From Brucella pseudogrignonensis (GTDB lineage: Bacteria; Pseudomonadota; Alphaproteobacteria; Rhizobiales; Rhizobiaceae), in assembly GCF_002252525.1 (NCBI RefSeq), contig NZ_NNRM01000045.1, positions 55,756 through 119,755 on the forward strand: DNA of 64,000 bases. The letters run 5' to 3'. Under the pieces are notes generated by a model. It did no database searches and had not been told where the DNA came from. It worked only from the letters and a program-made list of their open reading frames with translations. Below are positions 26,588-36,077 of the stretch, one piece after another. The first letter of the stretch is position 1. Each line of letters starts with the position of its first letter. Made by a program: the position numbers and the translations under genes.

Positions 26588-27571
26588 ATGAATAGAGATT
26601 TTACATTCAACATTAAGAGTATTTGCTTTGATGAGGATTACCATCCCTCAGAAAATACTCGTATCACGACCAACTTTGCTAATTTGGCGAGAGGTAACAA
26701 TCGCCAAGAAAACCTGCGCAATGCACTCAGGATGATTGACAATCGTTTCAACGCTCTGGCGCATTGGGATAACCCGGAAGGCCATCGGTATTCGGTCGAA
26801 CTGGAAATCATTTCGGTTGAAATGAATATTGGTGCTGAAAGCAAGAACGATGCTTTCCCGGTGATTGAAATATTGAAAACCAATATCATGGATCGCAAGT
26901 CCGACGAGCGCATTGAGGGCATTGTCGGGAATAACTTCTCGTCCTACGTGCGAGATTACGACTTCAGCGTATTATTGCCAAAGCATAATAAGAATCGGCT
27001 TGAATTCAGCACGCCTGACAACTTCGGCGAATTGCATGGAAACCTCTTTAAATGTTTCCTAAATTCAAATGCTTATAAAGAGAACTTCAGTAAGCCGCCT
27101 GTAATATGTCTGAGTGCTTCAAGCAGCAAGACCTATCGTCGAACTGAAAATCAACACCCCGTATTAGGGGTTGAATACGAGCAGAACGAGTTCTCTTCGA
27201 CTGATCAATACTTCAAAAAAATGGGATTGGAGGTTCGATTTTTCATGCCTCCGAATAGTGTTGCGCCTTTGGCTTTCTATTTTATCGGCGATTTGCTTGC
27301 CGATTATACCAATCTTGAGCTGATCGGAACCATCAGTACGATGGAGACTTTCCAGAAGATCTATCGGCCCGAGATTTACAACGCCAACTCTGCGGCGGGC
27401 GCCTGCTATCAACCGGATTTGAAGCATCAGGACTATTCGCTGACACGAATTGTCTACGACCGCGAAGAGCGTAGCCGGTTGGCTGTCGAACAGGGCAAGT
27501 TTGCGGACGAGCACTTCATCAAACCATACAAGACCCTTCTTGAGGAATGGTTTGCCAATAGCGTTCATTGA
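26588..27571 (+). CDS. mesX: MesX (DUF1852), partner of folate-independent methionine synthase
   Basis: This 327-residue protein is a DUF1852 member (FNIKSICFDEDYHPSENTR, TTNFANLARGNNRQENLRN, MIDNRFNALAHWDN). DUF1852 proteins have been named MesX because they are needed by the MesD class of methionine synthase. There is no signal peptide. ATG 26588 fits the family start; a GTG at 26552 is in frame upstream. The gene is moderately A+T-rich and its stop lies 26 bases before the mesD ATG. Its biochemical role in the pair is not established; an oxygen- or flavin-linked step has been discussed for the system. Confidence 0.9.
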   Translation: MNRDFTFNIKSICFDEDYHPSENTRITTNFANLARGNNRQENLRNALRMIDNRFNALAHWDNPEGHRYSVELEIISVEMNIGAESKNDAFPVIEILKTNIMDRKSDERIEGIVGNNFSSYVRDYDFSVLLPKHNKNRLEFSTPDNFGELHGNLFKCFLNSNAYKENFSKPPVICLSASSSKTYRRTENQHPVLGVEYEQNEFSSTDQYFKKMGLEVRFFMPPNSVAPLAFYFIGDLLADYTNLELIGTISTMETFQKIYRPEIYNANSAAGACYQPDLKHQDYSLTRIVYDREERSRLAVEQGKFADEHFIKPYKTLLEEWFANSVH

Positions 27572-27597
27572 CGAACCAAAACACAAGGTTGCCTAGA

Positions 27598-28626
27598 ATG
27601 AAACCACTGTTGCCCACCTCAACGGCTGGCAGCTTGCCAAAACCAATCTGGCTTGCACAACCCGAGAAACTTTGGTCACCCTGGAAATTGCAGGATGAGG
27701 AATTAGCTGCTGGCAAACAGGACGCTCTGCGTTTGTCGCTGGACGACCAACAACAGGCAGGCATTGATATTGTCAGCGACGGCGAGCAGACGCGCCAACA
27801 TTTTGTCACGACCTTCATTGAGCATCTCAGCGGTGTCGACTTCGAGAAGCGCGAGACCGTCCGAATTCGCAATCGCTATGACGCAAGTGTGCCGACAGTT
27901 GTCGGCGCCATCTCACGTCCAAAACCTGTTTTTGTCGAAGATGCCAAATTCTTGCGTCAGCAGACGAAGCAGCCCATCAAATGGGCTTTGCCGGGTCCCA
28001 TGACCATGATTGATACGCTCTATGATGCTCATTATAAAAGCCGCGAAAAGCTGGCCTGGGAATTTGCCAAAGTCCTCAATGAAGAAGCCAAGGAGTTGGA
28101 GGCTGCTGGTGTCGATATCATCCAGTTCGACGAGCCGGCATTCAATGTTTTCTTCGATGAGGTAAACGACTGGGGCGTTGCAACGCTGGAAAAAGCAATG
28201 GAGGGACTTCAGTGTGAAACTGCTGTCCATATTTGCTATGGCTACGGTATCAAGGCCAACACCGACTGGAAGCAAACTCTCGGATCAGAATGGAGGCAAT
28301 ATGAAGAAACCTTCCCAAAACTGCAGAAATCCAGTGTCGATCTGATCTCTCTCGAATGCCATAATTCGCATGTTCCAATCGACTTGATCGAACTCATTCG
28401 AGGTAAAAAGGTTATGGTAGGGGCCATTGATGTGGCCAATAACGCGATCGAGACCCCTGAGGAAGTTGCCAATACTCTGCGGAAAGCACTGCAATTCGTG
28501 GATGCCGACAAGCTCTATCCCTGCACGAACTGTGGAATGGCGCCTTTGTCTCGTCGGGTGGCAACGGGCAAGCTGAAGGCTTTAACTGCGGGTGCTGAAA
28601 TTATCAGAAGAGAGCTTTCGGCTTAG
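27598..28626 (+). CDS. mesD: MesD, folate-independent methionine synthase (core MetE)
   Basis: This 342-residue protein equals only the C-terminal catalytic half of cobalamin-independent methionine synthase MetE (about 750 residues) and lacks the N-terminal half that helps bind methyl-tetrahydrofolate. Zinc ligands are in place: His and Cys in VHICYG, Glu in SLECHNSH, Cys in PCTNCGMAPL. Being beside mesX marks it as MesD. It should methylate homocysteine to methionine with a methyl donor other than folate. ATG 27598 is preceded by AAGG at 9 bases; a TTG at 27568 overlapping the mesX stop is the alternative. Expression is probably under MetR. Confidence 0.88.
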   Translation: MKPLLPTSTAGSLPKPIWLAQPEKLWSPWKLQDEELAAGKQDALRLSLDDQQQAGIDIVSDGEQTRQHFVTTFIEHLSGVDFEKRETVRIRNRYDASVPTVVGAISRPKPVFVEDAKFLRQQTKQPIKWALPGPMTMIDTLYDAHYKSREKLAWEFAKVLNEEAKELEAAGVDIIQFDEPAFNVFFDEVNDWGVATLEKAMEGLQCETAVHICYGYGIKANTDWKQTLGSEWRQYEETFPKLQKSSVDLISLECHNSHVPIDLIELIRGKKVMVGAIDVANNAIETPEEVANTLRKALQFVDADKLYPCTNCGMAPLSRRVATGKLKALTAGAEIIRRELSA

Positions 28627-28652
28627 TTGTGGCTGGGCAGCAGGAGGCCGAC

Positions 28653-29153
28653 ATGAATATGGTGGAACGCCGGTTCCACATTGTAGATAAAGCCACGTTT
28701 CGTAATGGCATGTCACGGCTGGGTTCGGCGGTAAGTGTCACCAGCACAAAGTTCGGCGGGAAGCGTTACGGCTTTACCGCCTCCGCTGTCTGCAGTGTCA
28801 GCGACACTCCAGCGACACTGCTTGTCTGCCTTAATCGGGAGAGCTCGTGTTTTCATGCCTTTGAGAACGCGCGCTATTTCTGCGTCAACACATTGATGCC
28901 CGGCCAGGAGGATATCTCGAACCACTTCGGTGGTAAGACGTCGGTGGAGGACCGGTTCGCCTATGGGGAATGGGTGGAGGGACTCACTGGAGTTCCGGTC
29001 CTTGCCAGTGCTTCGGTCAGCTTTGAGTGCGAATTAACAAATGCCGTCGATGAGGCCACACACCGCATCCTTTTTGGGCGCGTAATCGATATTCGTGAGA
29101 ATGAAAAACAAGCAGCGCTGCTCTATTGTATGCGTCGCTACCTCAGTGTTTAG
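28653..29153 (+). CDS. Flavin reductase family protein
   Basis: This 166-residue protein belongs to the FMN-binding flavin reductase-like (DIM6/NTAB, HpaC-type) family, with FRNGMSRLGSAVSVTSTK, YGFTASAVCSVSDTPATLLVC and NRESSCFHAFENARYFCVN. Such enzymes give reduced flavin to a partner oxygenase. It follows mesD by 26 bases with GGAGG before ATG 28653 (GTG 28629 is an in-frame alternative), so it probably belongs to the mesX-mesD operon and may supply FMNH2 to that system. That supply role is inference from gene order. Confidence 0.85.
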   Translation: MNMVERRFHIVDKATFRNGMSRLGSAVSVTSTKFGGKRYGFTASAVCSVSDTPATLLVCLNRESSCFHAFENARYFCVNTLMPGQEDISNHFGGKTSVEDRFAYGEWVEGLTGVPVLASASVSFECELTNAVDEATHRILFGRVIDIRENEKQAALLYCMRRYLSV

Positions 29154-29958
29154 GCAATCAACCGACCTTCACTCCAGAACGGTTAAAGGGCAGATCGTTT
29201 ACAAACAGGTGTCGCGACATTGAGATCAGTTGGCCAGCAGCGCTTGCATCGCTAACCGCTGCCCGCTTCAATTAAGATACTGCCGAAACAAATTCCGACG
29301 CGCGATCAGCTTGGGAATAACATTCCCGCAAGCACGGAAACCAGTTCAGACCATCTGGCAGCAATATCGAGCCTCGTTCAGTATGCCAGACTCCGTTATC
29401 CTCGATTGCGCATTGCTCCTTGATCATCGGCGGGTGAACAAGTTTCCTATTTTAAGAATCCTTGCAAATTTTGACGAAATGGCCTGCAGAAGAGGACGCT
29501 TCTGGCCCATGATTAGATTCACAATTTGGCAGAACCATCACAACGAATGGTCCACCAAAGCGCAAGATTAACCCGATAGACGTCTATAATTCACCGAAAA
29601 TCGGCAGCGCACAAACAAGTGTAATTTTTGACGTTTACGGAAACGTCAAAGTGCGCTAGTTTCGGCTCGGAATTGGAGTCTCGTCATCAATTTCAGAGCG
29701 GCGAGAGCTTCAAAAGTAGCAAAACTGGCTGGTTTTTTGAATTTTTAACCCCATTTTTGTTGCGAAGGGCATGATGTCACGCATTTGAGCATTTGCTGTG
29801 ACAATCATTCTGAAAGCATATCTTCCTTGGAGGGGAAGCCCGTCCGGGGATCGCGATATGCGAGAGAATAAAACTAAAGCGCGCCGCGCTTTAGATGCAG
29901 GTGGGAGCCTGTTCCGCTTCATGCGGAGCCGAGCGGGTAATTGATTTGGAGGATTTCG
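29154..29958. other. Long intergenic region upstream of the beta-oxidation operon
   Basis: About 800 bases hold no convincing gene; the longest plus-strand frame (29230-29571) has no family resemblance and no good ribosome site. The 22-bp palindrome at 29628-29649 and a 21-base palindrome CTAAAGCGCG-C-CGCGCTTTAG at 29874-29894 are the two clear structures. The second lies about 65 bases before the acyl-CoA dehydrogenase ATG and so is probably in its mRNA leader. Confidence 0.45.
29628..29649 (+). promoter_or_regulatory. 22-bp palindromic operator candidate upstream of the beta-oxidation operon
   Basis: TTGACGTTT-ACGG-AAACGTCAA is a perfect 9+9 inverted repeat. The same site, also with the ACGG centre reading toward the gene, stands before the nitronate monooxygenase gene (9308-9329). 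It is about 310 bases upstream of the acyl-CoA dehydrogenase start. The first half contains TTGACG, a possible -35 element. The form recalls operators of MerR-type LiuR regulators; the identity of the regulator is inferred only. Confidence 0.6.
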
Positions 29959-31752
29959 ATGCCGAGCTATCGCGCGCCAGTTGAGGATACAAATTTCGTT
30001 CTCAATGACGTTCTGAATTATCAGCGTTATAACAATCTGCCGGGTTTTGCCGATGCATCACCCGATGTCGTCGAGGCGATCTTGTCCGAAGGCGCGAAGC
30101 TTGCCGAAGGCACGCTGTTTCCGGTCAACCATACCGGCGATCAGGAAGGCTGCGCCCGTGCATCTGATGGTTCGGTGAAAACGCCAAAGGGTTTCAAAGC
30201 AGCTTATGACCAGTATCGCGAAGGCGGTTGGCTTGGTCTGGCGGTGCCTGAGCAATATGGCGGGCAGGGGCTTCCTTATCTGCTGCATACAGCGGTTGGC
30301 GAATATATGTCGTCTGCCAATATGGCGCTCACCATGTATCCGGGCCTGACGCAGGGCGCGATTGCAGCGATCCTTACCCATGGAACGGATGAGCAGAAAG
30401 ACACCTATCTGCCAAAGATGGTGGAAGGCACATGGACTGGCACCATGAACCTGACCGAGCCGCATTGCGGCACGGATTTGGGTCTGCTGCGTTCAACGGC
30501 GACACCACAGGAAGATGGTTCCTACAAGATTTCCGGCCAGAAGATTTTCATCTCGGCTGGCGAACATGACATGTCGGAAAACATCATCCATCTGGTGCTG
30601 GCTCGTATCGACGGCGCACCGGAAGGTGTGAAAGGCATTTCGCTGTTCATCGTGCCAAAGTTCATTCTGGATGCTGATGGCAATCCGGGAGAGCGCAATG
30701 GCGTGTCGTGTGGTTCCATCGAAGAGAAGATGGGCATCCACGGCAATGCAACCTGCGTGATGAACTATGACGATGCGACCGGCTTCCTGATTGGCGAGGC
30801 ACACAAAGGCCTGCGCGCCATGTTCACCATGATGAATGAAGCGCGTCTCGGTGTAGCTTTGCAGGGGCTTTCGATTGCCGAAACTGCTTATCAGAACGCC
30901 GCGATCTATGCGCGTGAGCGTATTCAGGGCCGTGCGCTTTCAGGTGCGGCAGCACCTGACAAGAAGGCCGATCCTATCATTGTGCATCCGGATATCCGCC
31001 GCAACCTTATGAATATCCGCGCCTTCAATGAAGCCGGTCGTGCGCTTATCCTCTGGACTGCGCTCAATTCCGATATTGCCCATCGCTCTGGCGATGAAGC
31101 AGAGCGTCAGGCGGCTGACGATCTGGTTGGCCTGCTGACGCCGGTGCTAAAAGGCGTTCTGACCGACAAGGGCTTTGAACATGCTGTCATGGCGCAGCAG
31201 GTGTTCGGCGGTCACGGCTATATCGAAGAACATGGCATGAGCCAATATGTGCGCGATGCGCGTATTGCCATGATCTATGAAGGTGCCAACGGCATTCAGG
31301 CGCTTGATCTGGTTGGCCGCAAGCTGGCGCTGAATGGTGGTCGTGCGATCACTGCTTTCTTCAAAGAAGTGGGCGAGTTCTGCGAAACCAACCGCGAAAA
31401 TGAAAAGCTCTCATTCTTCACTAAGCATCTGAAGAAGGGCGTCAACGATCTTCAAGCTGCAACCATGTGGCTGATGCAGAACGCGATGGCAAAGCCCGAC
31501 AATGCTGGTGCGGCATCGAATGATTACATGCATCTCTTTGGTCTGGTGGCGCTTGGTTACATGTGGGCGCGCATGGCGAAGGTTGCCGAAGAAAAGCTGG
31601 CATCGGGCGAAGGCAATAAGGCCTATCTTGAAGCAAAGCTTGTCACAGCGCGCTACTACTTCGAGCGGATCATGCCGGAAAGTGTGGCCCATCTCGCGCG
31701 CATCCAGTCGGGTGCGGATAGCATGATGGCGCTTAACGCAGACGCATTTTGA
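29959..31752 (+). CDS. Acyl-CoA dehydrogenase (DmdC/FadE-like)
   Basis: This 597-residue FAD enzyme introduces the first double bond in acyl-CoA beta-oxidation. Layout: a short N-terminal helical extension of this subgroup, acyl-CoA dehydrogenase N, middle ([21 protein letters not shown]) and C domains, and a C-terminal extension (about 470-597), as in the long acyl-CoA dehydrogenases related to DmdC. The catalytic base is probably the Glu in [20 protein letters not shown] 29959 has GGAGG 7 bases upstream. It is first of a three-gene operon with thiolase and hydratase/dehydrogenase. Chain-length preference cannot be read from the sequence. Confidence 0.92.
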   Translation: MPSYRAPVEDTNFVLNDVLNYQRYNNLPGFADASPDVVEAILSEGAKLAEGTLFPVNHTGDQEGCARASDGSVKTPKGFKAAYDQYREGGWLGLAVPEQYGGQGLPYLLHTAVGEYMSSANMALTMYPGLTQGAIAAILTHGTDEQKDTYLPKMVEGTWTGTMNLTEPHCGTDLGLLRSTATPQEDGSYKISGQKIFISAGEHDMSENIIHLVLARIDGAPEGVKGISLFIVPKFILDADGNPGERNGVSCGSIEEKMGIHGNATCVMNYDDATGFLIGEAHKGLRAMFTMMNEARLGVALQGLSIAETAYQNAAIYARERIQGRALSGAAAPDKKADPIIVHPDIRRNLMNIRAFNEAGRALILWTALNSDIAHRSGDEAERQAADDLVGLLTPVLKGVLTDKGFEHAVMAQQVFGGHGYIEEHGMSQYVRDARIAMIYEGANGIQALDLVGRKLALNGGRAITAFFKEVGEFCETNRENEKLSFFTKHLKKGVNDLQAATMWLMQNAMAKPDNAGAASNDYMHLFGLVALGYMWARMAKVAEEKLASGEGNKAYLEAKLVTARYYFERIMPESVAHLARIQSGADSMMALNADAF

Positions 31753-31798
31753 GTTAGAGATCAGGCTAAGTTTTCGAACTTAGCGGGAAGGAGAAAAA

Positions 31799-33007
31799 AT
31801 GGCTGAGGCTTATATTTACGATCACGTCCGCACACCGCGCGGACGTGGCAAGAAAGACGGTAGCCTGCATGAAGTGCCTGCCGTTCGTCTGGGCGCGAAG
31901 GTTCTGGAATCCTTGCGCGACCGCAACGGCATCGACACGGCGAAGGTCGATGACATTATTTTCGGCTGCGTTGATCCTGTCGGCGAAGCAGGAGCTGTCA
32001 TCCCGCGCTCATCGGCTTTTGAAGCGGGTTACGACTTCAAGGCGCCGGGAATGCAGATTTCGCGCTTCTGCGCATCTGGTCTTGATGCCATCAATCTCGC
32101 TGCTGCCAAGGTTGCGTTCGGTGCCGACGATCTGGTGATTGCTGGTGGCGTTGAAAGCATGTCCCGCGTCGGCATGGGCATGTCGGGCGGTGCCTGGTAC
32201 ATGGACCCATCTGTTGGCTTTCCGGGCTTTTTCATGCCGCAGGGCGTCTCCGCCGATCTGATTGCCACGAAATACGGCTTCTCGCGCGATGACGTTGATG
32301 CTTATGCAGTCGAAAGCCAGAAGCGCGCCGCCAAGTCGTGGGAAAAGGGTTATTTCAAGAATTCGGTCATTCCGATCAAGGATCAGAACGGCCTCACCAT
32401 TCTTGACCATGACGAGCATATGCGTCCCGGCACTGATATGCAGGCGCTTGGCCAGCTCAACCCATCCTTCGTGATGCCCGGCGAAATGGGCGGCTTCAAT
32501 GCTGTTGGCATTCAGGCGCATCCAGAAGTCGAAACCATCAATCACGTTCACCACGCCGGTAATTCGTCTGGTATCGTTGATGGTGCAGCAGGCGTTCTCG
32601 TTGGCTCGAAGAAGGCTGGCAAAGCCTTTGATATCAAGCCGCGCGCGCGTATCCGTGCTTTTGCCAATATCGGTTCTGAACCAGCCCTTATGCTGACTGG
32701 CCCGGTTGATGTAACGGAAAAGTTGCTCAAACAGGCCAAGATGAAGCTTTCGGACATTGATCTGTTCGAGTTGAACGAAGCCTTCGCTGCCGTGGTTCTG
32801 CGTTACATGCAGGCTTTTGACATTCCGCACGACAAGATCAACGTCAATGGCGGCGCGATTGCGCTTGGCCACCCGCTGGGTGCAACCGGTGCCATGATCC
32901 TCGGCACGGTGCTGGATGAATTGGAACGCCGCGACCTCAACACCGCACTGGTCACTTTGTGCATCGGTGCCGGCATGGGTACGGCCACGATCATCGAGCG
33001 CGTGTAA
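31799..33007 (+). CDS. Acetyl-CoA C-acyltransferase (thiolase, FadA-type)
   Basis: This 402-residue thiolase makes the last cut of a beta-oxidation round, releasing acetyl-CoA from 3-ketoacyl-CoA. The acylated Cys is in [10 protein letters not shown] (Cys91), and the catalytic His and Cys are in [15 protein letters not shown] (His358) and CIGAGMG (Cys388). A good GGAAGGAG site precedes ATG 31799. The gene lies between the dehydrogenase and the hydratase/dehydrogenase fusion, 46 and 16 bases away. Confidence 0.94.
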   Translation: MAEAYIYDHVRTPRGRGKKDGSLHEVPAVRLGAKVLESLRDRNGIDTAKVDDIIFGCVDPVGEAGAVIPRSSAFEAGYDFKAPGMQISRFCASGLDAINLAAAKVAFGADDLVIAGGVESMSRVGMGMSGGAWYMDPSVGFPGFFMPQGVSADLIATKYGFSRDDVDAYAVESQKRAAKSWEKGYFKNSVIPIKDQNGLTILDHDEHMRPGTDMQALGQLNPSFVMPGEMGGFNAVGIQAHPEVETINHVHHAGNSSGIVDGAAGVLVGSKKAGKAFDIKPRARIRAFANIGSEPALMLTGPVDVTEKLLKQAKMKLSDIDLFELNEAFAAVVLRYMQAFDIPHDKINVNGGAIALGHPLGATGAMILGTVLDELERRDLNTALVTLCIGAGMGTATIIERV

Positions 33008-33023
33008 GGGGAGGAGGCGAATA

Positions 33024-35240
33024 ATGGCTTATGTAAATTTCAAAGTTGAAACCGACACAGATGGCATCGCTCTCGTCACATGGGACATGCCTGAAAAGTC
33101 GATGAATGTTTTCACCGTCGATGCGATGCAGGAACTGAATGCCATCATCGACGCGACGACCGCTGACGAAAAGGTCAAGGGCGTGGTTATCACGTCCGGC
33201 AAAGACACGTTCTCCGGTGGCGCAGACCTGACCATGCTCGAAGGCATGTTCAAGGAATTCCAGAAGCAAAAGGCAAAGGACAAGCAGGCTGCTGTCCAGT
33301 CATTGTTCGACAATGTAGGTCGTATGGGCGGACTGTTCCGCAAGCTGGAAACCTCGGGCAAGCCATGGGTTTCGGCCATTAATGGCACCTGCATGGGCGG
33401 CGCGTTTGAAATGTCGCTCGCTTGCCATGCTCGCGTAGCATCCGATGCACCGGGCGTGAAGATGGGTCTGCCGGAAGTGAAAGTCGGTCTGTTTCCGGGT
33501 GCTGGCGGCACGCAGCGCGTTCCGCGCCTTGCCAACCAGCAGGACGCTTTGCAGATGATGACGACCGGCTCAAGCCTGACGGCGCAGCGCGCCAAGGCGA
33601 TGGGTCTTGTCACTGAAGTAGCACCTGCCAAAAAGCTCGTTGAAACCGCCAAGAAGCTTATCAAGGGTGGTCTCAAGCCGGTTCAGCCATGGGATGAAAA
33701 AGGCTTCAAGCTGCCGGGCGGCGCGATCTATTCTGCTGCTGGTGCAAATCTCTGGCCTGCTGCAACCGCTATTCTGCGTCGCGAAACCTCCGGCAATTAT
33801 CCGGCGGCGCTCGCTATCCTGAAATCGGTTTATGAAGGCCTTCTGGTTCCATTCGATACCGGCCTTAAGATCGAACAGCGCTATTTCACTGAAATCCTTC
33901 AGACGACCGAAGCGGGCATGATGATCCGTTCGCTCTTTGTGTCGCTGCAGGAATTGAACAAGGGCGCACGTCGCCCGGTTGAAGAAAAGCCAACCAAGTT
34001 CAAGAAGATCGGTGTGATTGGCGCTGGCTTCATGGGGGCAGGCATTGCCTATGTGACGGCCAAGGCTGGCATTCCGGTGGTGTTGATCGATCGCGATCAG
34101 GAATCTGCCGATAAGGGCAAGGCGCATACGGCTGATCTTATCATCAAGGAAATGCAGAAGGGCCGTGCCACGGAAGCCGACAAGGAAACACTTCTGTCGC
34201 TCATCACCGCAACGCCTGACTATGCGCTGCTTGAAGGTGCCGATCTGGTGATCGAAGCCGTGTTTGAGGACCGCGAAGTCAAGCGTGTGGCGACCGAAAA
34301 GGCTGAGGAAGTGCTGAAAACTTCTGCGGTCTTTGCGTCCAATACCTCGACCTTGCCAATCACTGGCCTTGCGAAAGTCTCCAAACGTCCAAAGAACTTC
34401 ATCGGCATCCACTTCTTCTCGCCAGTCGATAAGATGATGCTGGTGGAAGTGATCCTGGGCAAGAAGACGTCCGACAAGGCATTGGCAGTAGCCCTTGATT
34501 ATGTTCGTGCGATCAAGAAGACGCCGATTGTCGTTAACGACACGCGTGGTTTCTACGTCAATCGTTGCGTGCTGCGCTATATGTCGGAAGCCTACAACAT
34601 GCTTGTTGAAGGTGTCCCGGCTGCGATGATCGAAAATGCCGCCCGTATGGCCGGTATGCCGGTTGGCCCGCTTGCGCTCAACGACGAAACGGCAATCGAT
34701 CTCTCGCAAAAAATCCTCAAGGCCACACTTGCCGATCTTGGCGAAAAGGCCGTTGATCCGCGTCATGTGGAGCTGGTGGACAAGCTCGTCAATGAGTTTG
34801 ACCGTAAGGGCCGCAAGAACGGCAAGGGCTTCTACGAATATCCAGCCAAGCCTGCCAAGAAGCATCTCTGGGCCGGTCTGAAAGACCTCTATCCGCAGCA
34901 GAACCCGGATAAAATTGACGTGAAGGAGCTGAAAGAGCGCTTCCTCGTGACGATCGCTCTGGAAGCTGCACGCGTGATGGAAGAGGGTATCGTTACCGAC
35001 CCGCGTGAAGCCGATGTCGGCTCCATTCTGGCCTTTGGTTTTGCACCTTATACTGGCGGTACGCTTTCTTATATCGATGGCATGGGAGCGAAGAAATTCG
35101 TCAAGCTTGCCAAGGAGTTGCAGCGCCAATACGGCCAACAGTTCAAGGTACCGAAGCTGCTCCTTGATATGGCAGAGAATGGCGAAAGCTTTTATCAGCG
35201 ATTCAACCCATATAAGGGCGAGGCCAAGAAAGCAGCGTGA
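33024..35240 (+). CDS. Bifunctional enoyl-CoA hydratase / 3-hydroxyacyl-CoA dehydrogenase (FadB/FadJ-type)
   Basis: This 738-residue fusion carries out steps two and three of beta-oxidation. The N-terminal crotonase domain has the oxyanion-hole elements SGGADLTML and [10 protein letters not shown] and the acidic pair region [17 protein letters not shown]. The C-terminal dehydrogenase begins with the NAD fold [13 protein letters not shown] (about 330), the catalytic His in [15 protein letters not shown] and the typical [14 protein letters not shown] 33024 follows GGAGG at a good distance; the frame runs further up into the thiolase gene but without a start signal. A strong terminator follows the gene. 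Confidence 0.94.
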   Translation: MAYVNFKVETDTDGIALVTWDMPEKSMNVFTVDAMQELNAIIDATTADEKVKGVVITSGKDTFSGGADLTMLEGMFKEFQKQKAKDKQAAVQSLFDNVGRMGGLFRKLETSGKPWVSAINGTCMGGAFEMSLACHARVASDAPGVKMGLPEVKVGLFPGAGGTQRVPRLANQQDALQMMTTGSSLTAQRAKAMGLVTEVAPAKKLVETAKKLIKGGLKPVQPWDEKGFKLPGGAIYSAAGANLWPAATAILRRETSGNYPAALAILKSVYEGLLVPFDTGLKIEQRYFTEILQTTEAGMMIRSLFVSLQELNKGARRPVEEKPTKFKKIGVIGAGFMGAGIAYVTAKAGIPVVLIDRDQESADKGKAHTADLIIKEMQKGRATEADKETLLSLITATPDYALLEGADLVIEAVFEDREVKRVATEKAEEVLKTSAVFASNTSTLPITGLAKVSKRPKNFIGIHFFSPVDKMMLVEVILGKKTSDKALAVALDYVRAIKKTPIVVNDTRGFYVNRCVLRYMSEAYNMLVEGVPAAMIENAARMAGMPVGPLALNDETAIDLSQKILKATLADLGEKAVDPRHVELVDKLVNEFDRKGRKNGKGFYEYPAKPAKKHLWAGLKDLYPQQNPDKIDVKELKERFLVTIALEAARVMEEGIVTDPREADVGSILAFGFAPYTGGTLSYIDGMGAKKFVKLAKELQRQYGQQFKVPKLLLDMAENGESFYQRFNPYKGEAKKAA

Positions 35241-35263
35241 TCTGCTATTTCCATTAGCTATTA

Positions 35264-35298
35264 AAAATACGCGCGGCATTCCGATGTCGCGCGTTTTT
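35264..35298 (+). terminator. Rho-independent terminator of the beta-oxidation operon
   Basis: ACGCGCGGCAT (35269-35279) and ATGTCGCGCGT (35284-35294) pair around a TCCG loop and are followed by TTTTT, with an A-run on the 5' side. It stands 29 bases after the stop codon. Confidence 0.88.
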
Positions 35299-35423
35299 AT
35301 TTATGAATAAGAAAATTTTCCCTGTAAAATAGCACATCTTGCGTAAAATCAGGTTTTCAGCTAGGTTTGGCACAATATAGGATGGATGATTAGGTTTAAA
35401 ATCCTCTTTGGCGGGTTATAGCA

Positions 35424-36077
35424 ATGTTTTCTCATGATAGCGTATGGGCTGCGATCGATGCCTTGGCAGAACGCAATTCTTTAAGTGCGTCCGGTCTTGC
35501 GCGCCGTGCAGGGCTTGATCCGACCACTTTCAATAAATCCAAGCGGTATGCCTCTGATGGACGCGCACGTTGGCCATCGACGGAATCGCTGGCTAAAGTC
35601 ATGGAAGCGACGGGCGCAACATTCGATGAGTTGACCCGGCTCATTCGTGGCGAAGCCTCGACGCCTAATTATGGTGACTATTTGCAGGAGCCGAGCGCTA
35701 TTCCTCTGCTTGGCATGGCAGAAGCAGGCGGGGGGGGCTATTTTGATGATGCTGGTTTCCCTGCAGGCCAGGGCTGGGATGTCGTGCAGTTTCCAGCCGC
35801 ACCCACCGATAATGTTTATGCGCTGGAAGTTTCTGGCGACTCCATGTTGCCGCTTTATCGTGATGGCGATACGCTGGTTGTAGCACCCAATGCACCGGTT
35901 CGCCGCGGCGACCGCGTGGTTGTTCGTACCAAAGACGGAGAGGTTATGGCTAAAATCCTGCATCGCCAGACACCGCGTACGATTGAACTTCACTCGTTCA
36001 ATCCAGAATTTCCAAACCGTTCCTTTGAGACCAAGGATGTCGAGTGGATCGCCCGTATTCTATGGGCGAGTCAGTAA
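35424..36077 (+). CDS. S24-family (LexA/CI-like) self-cleaving transcriptional repressor
   Basis: This 217-residue regulator has an N-terminal helix-turn-helix (SASGLARRAGLDPTTFNKSK, about 21-40) and a C-terminal S24 peptidase domain. The catalytic Ser140 (SGDSMLPLY) and Lys177 (VMAKIL) are 37 residues apart, the same distance as Ser119 and Lys156 of E. coli LexA. A candidate Ala-Gly cleavage site is at residues 101-102 (AEAGGG). It is not LexA itself, whose HTH differs. No phage genes surround it. It overlaps the next gene by one base (TAATG), which suggests joint expression with the SNase-like protein. Confidence 0.87.
   Translation: MFSHDSVWAAIDALAERNSLSASGLARRAGLDPTTFNKSKRYASDGRARWPSTESLAKVMEATGATFDELTRLIRGEASTPNYGDYLQEPSAIPLLGMAEAGGGGYFDDAGFPAGQGWDVVQFPAAPTDNVYALEVSGDSMLPLYRDGDTLVVAPNAPVRRGDRVVVRTKDGEVMAKILHRQTPRTIELHSFNPEFPNRSFETKDVEWIARILWASQ

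Noticed and set aside
29230-29571. 113-codon plus-strand frame in the long gap before the beta-oxidation operon
   Set aside because: No ribosome site, unusual composition and no family; it overlaps nothing but also shows no coding character.
33570-35279. Long open frame (569 codons) on the minus strand opposite the hydratase/dehydrogenase gene
   Set aside because: It is fully antisense to a well-supported fadB/fadJ-type gene, has no family resemblance, and arises from the codon bias of the sense strand.
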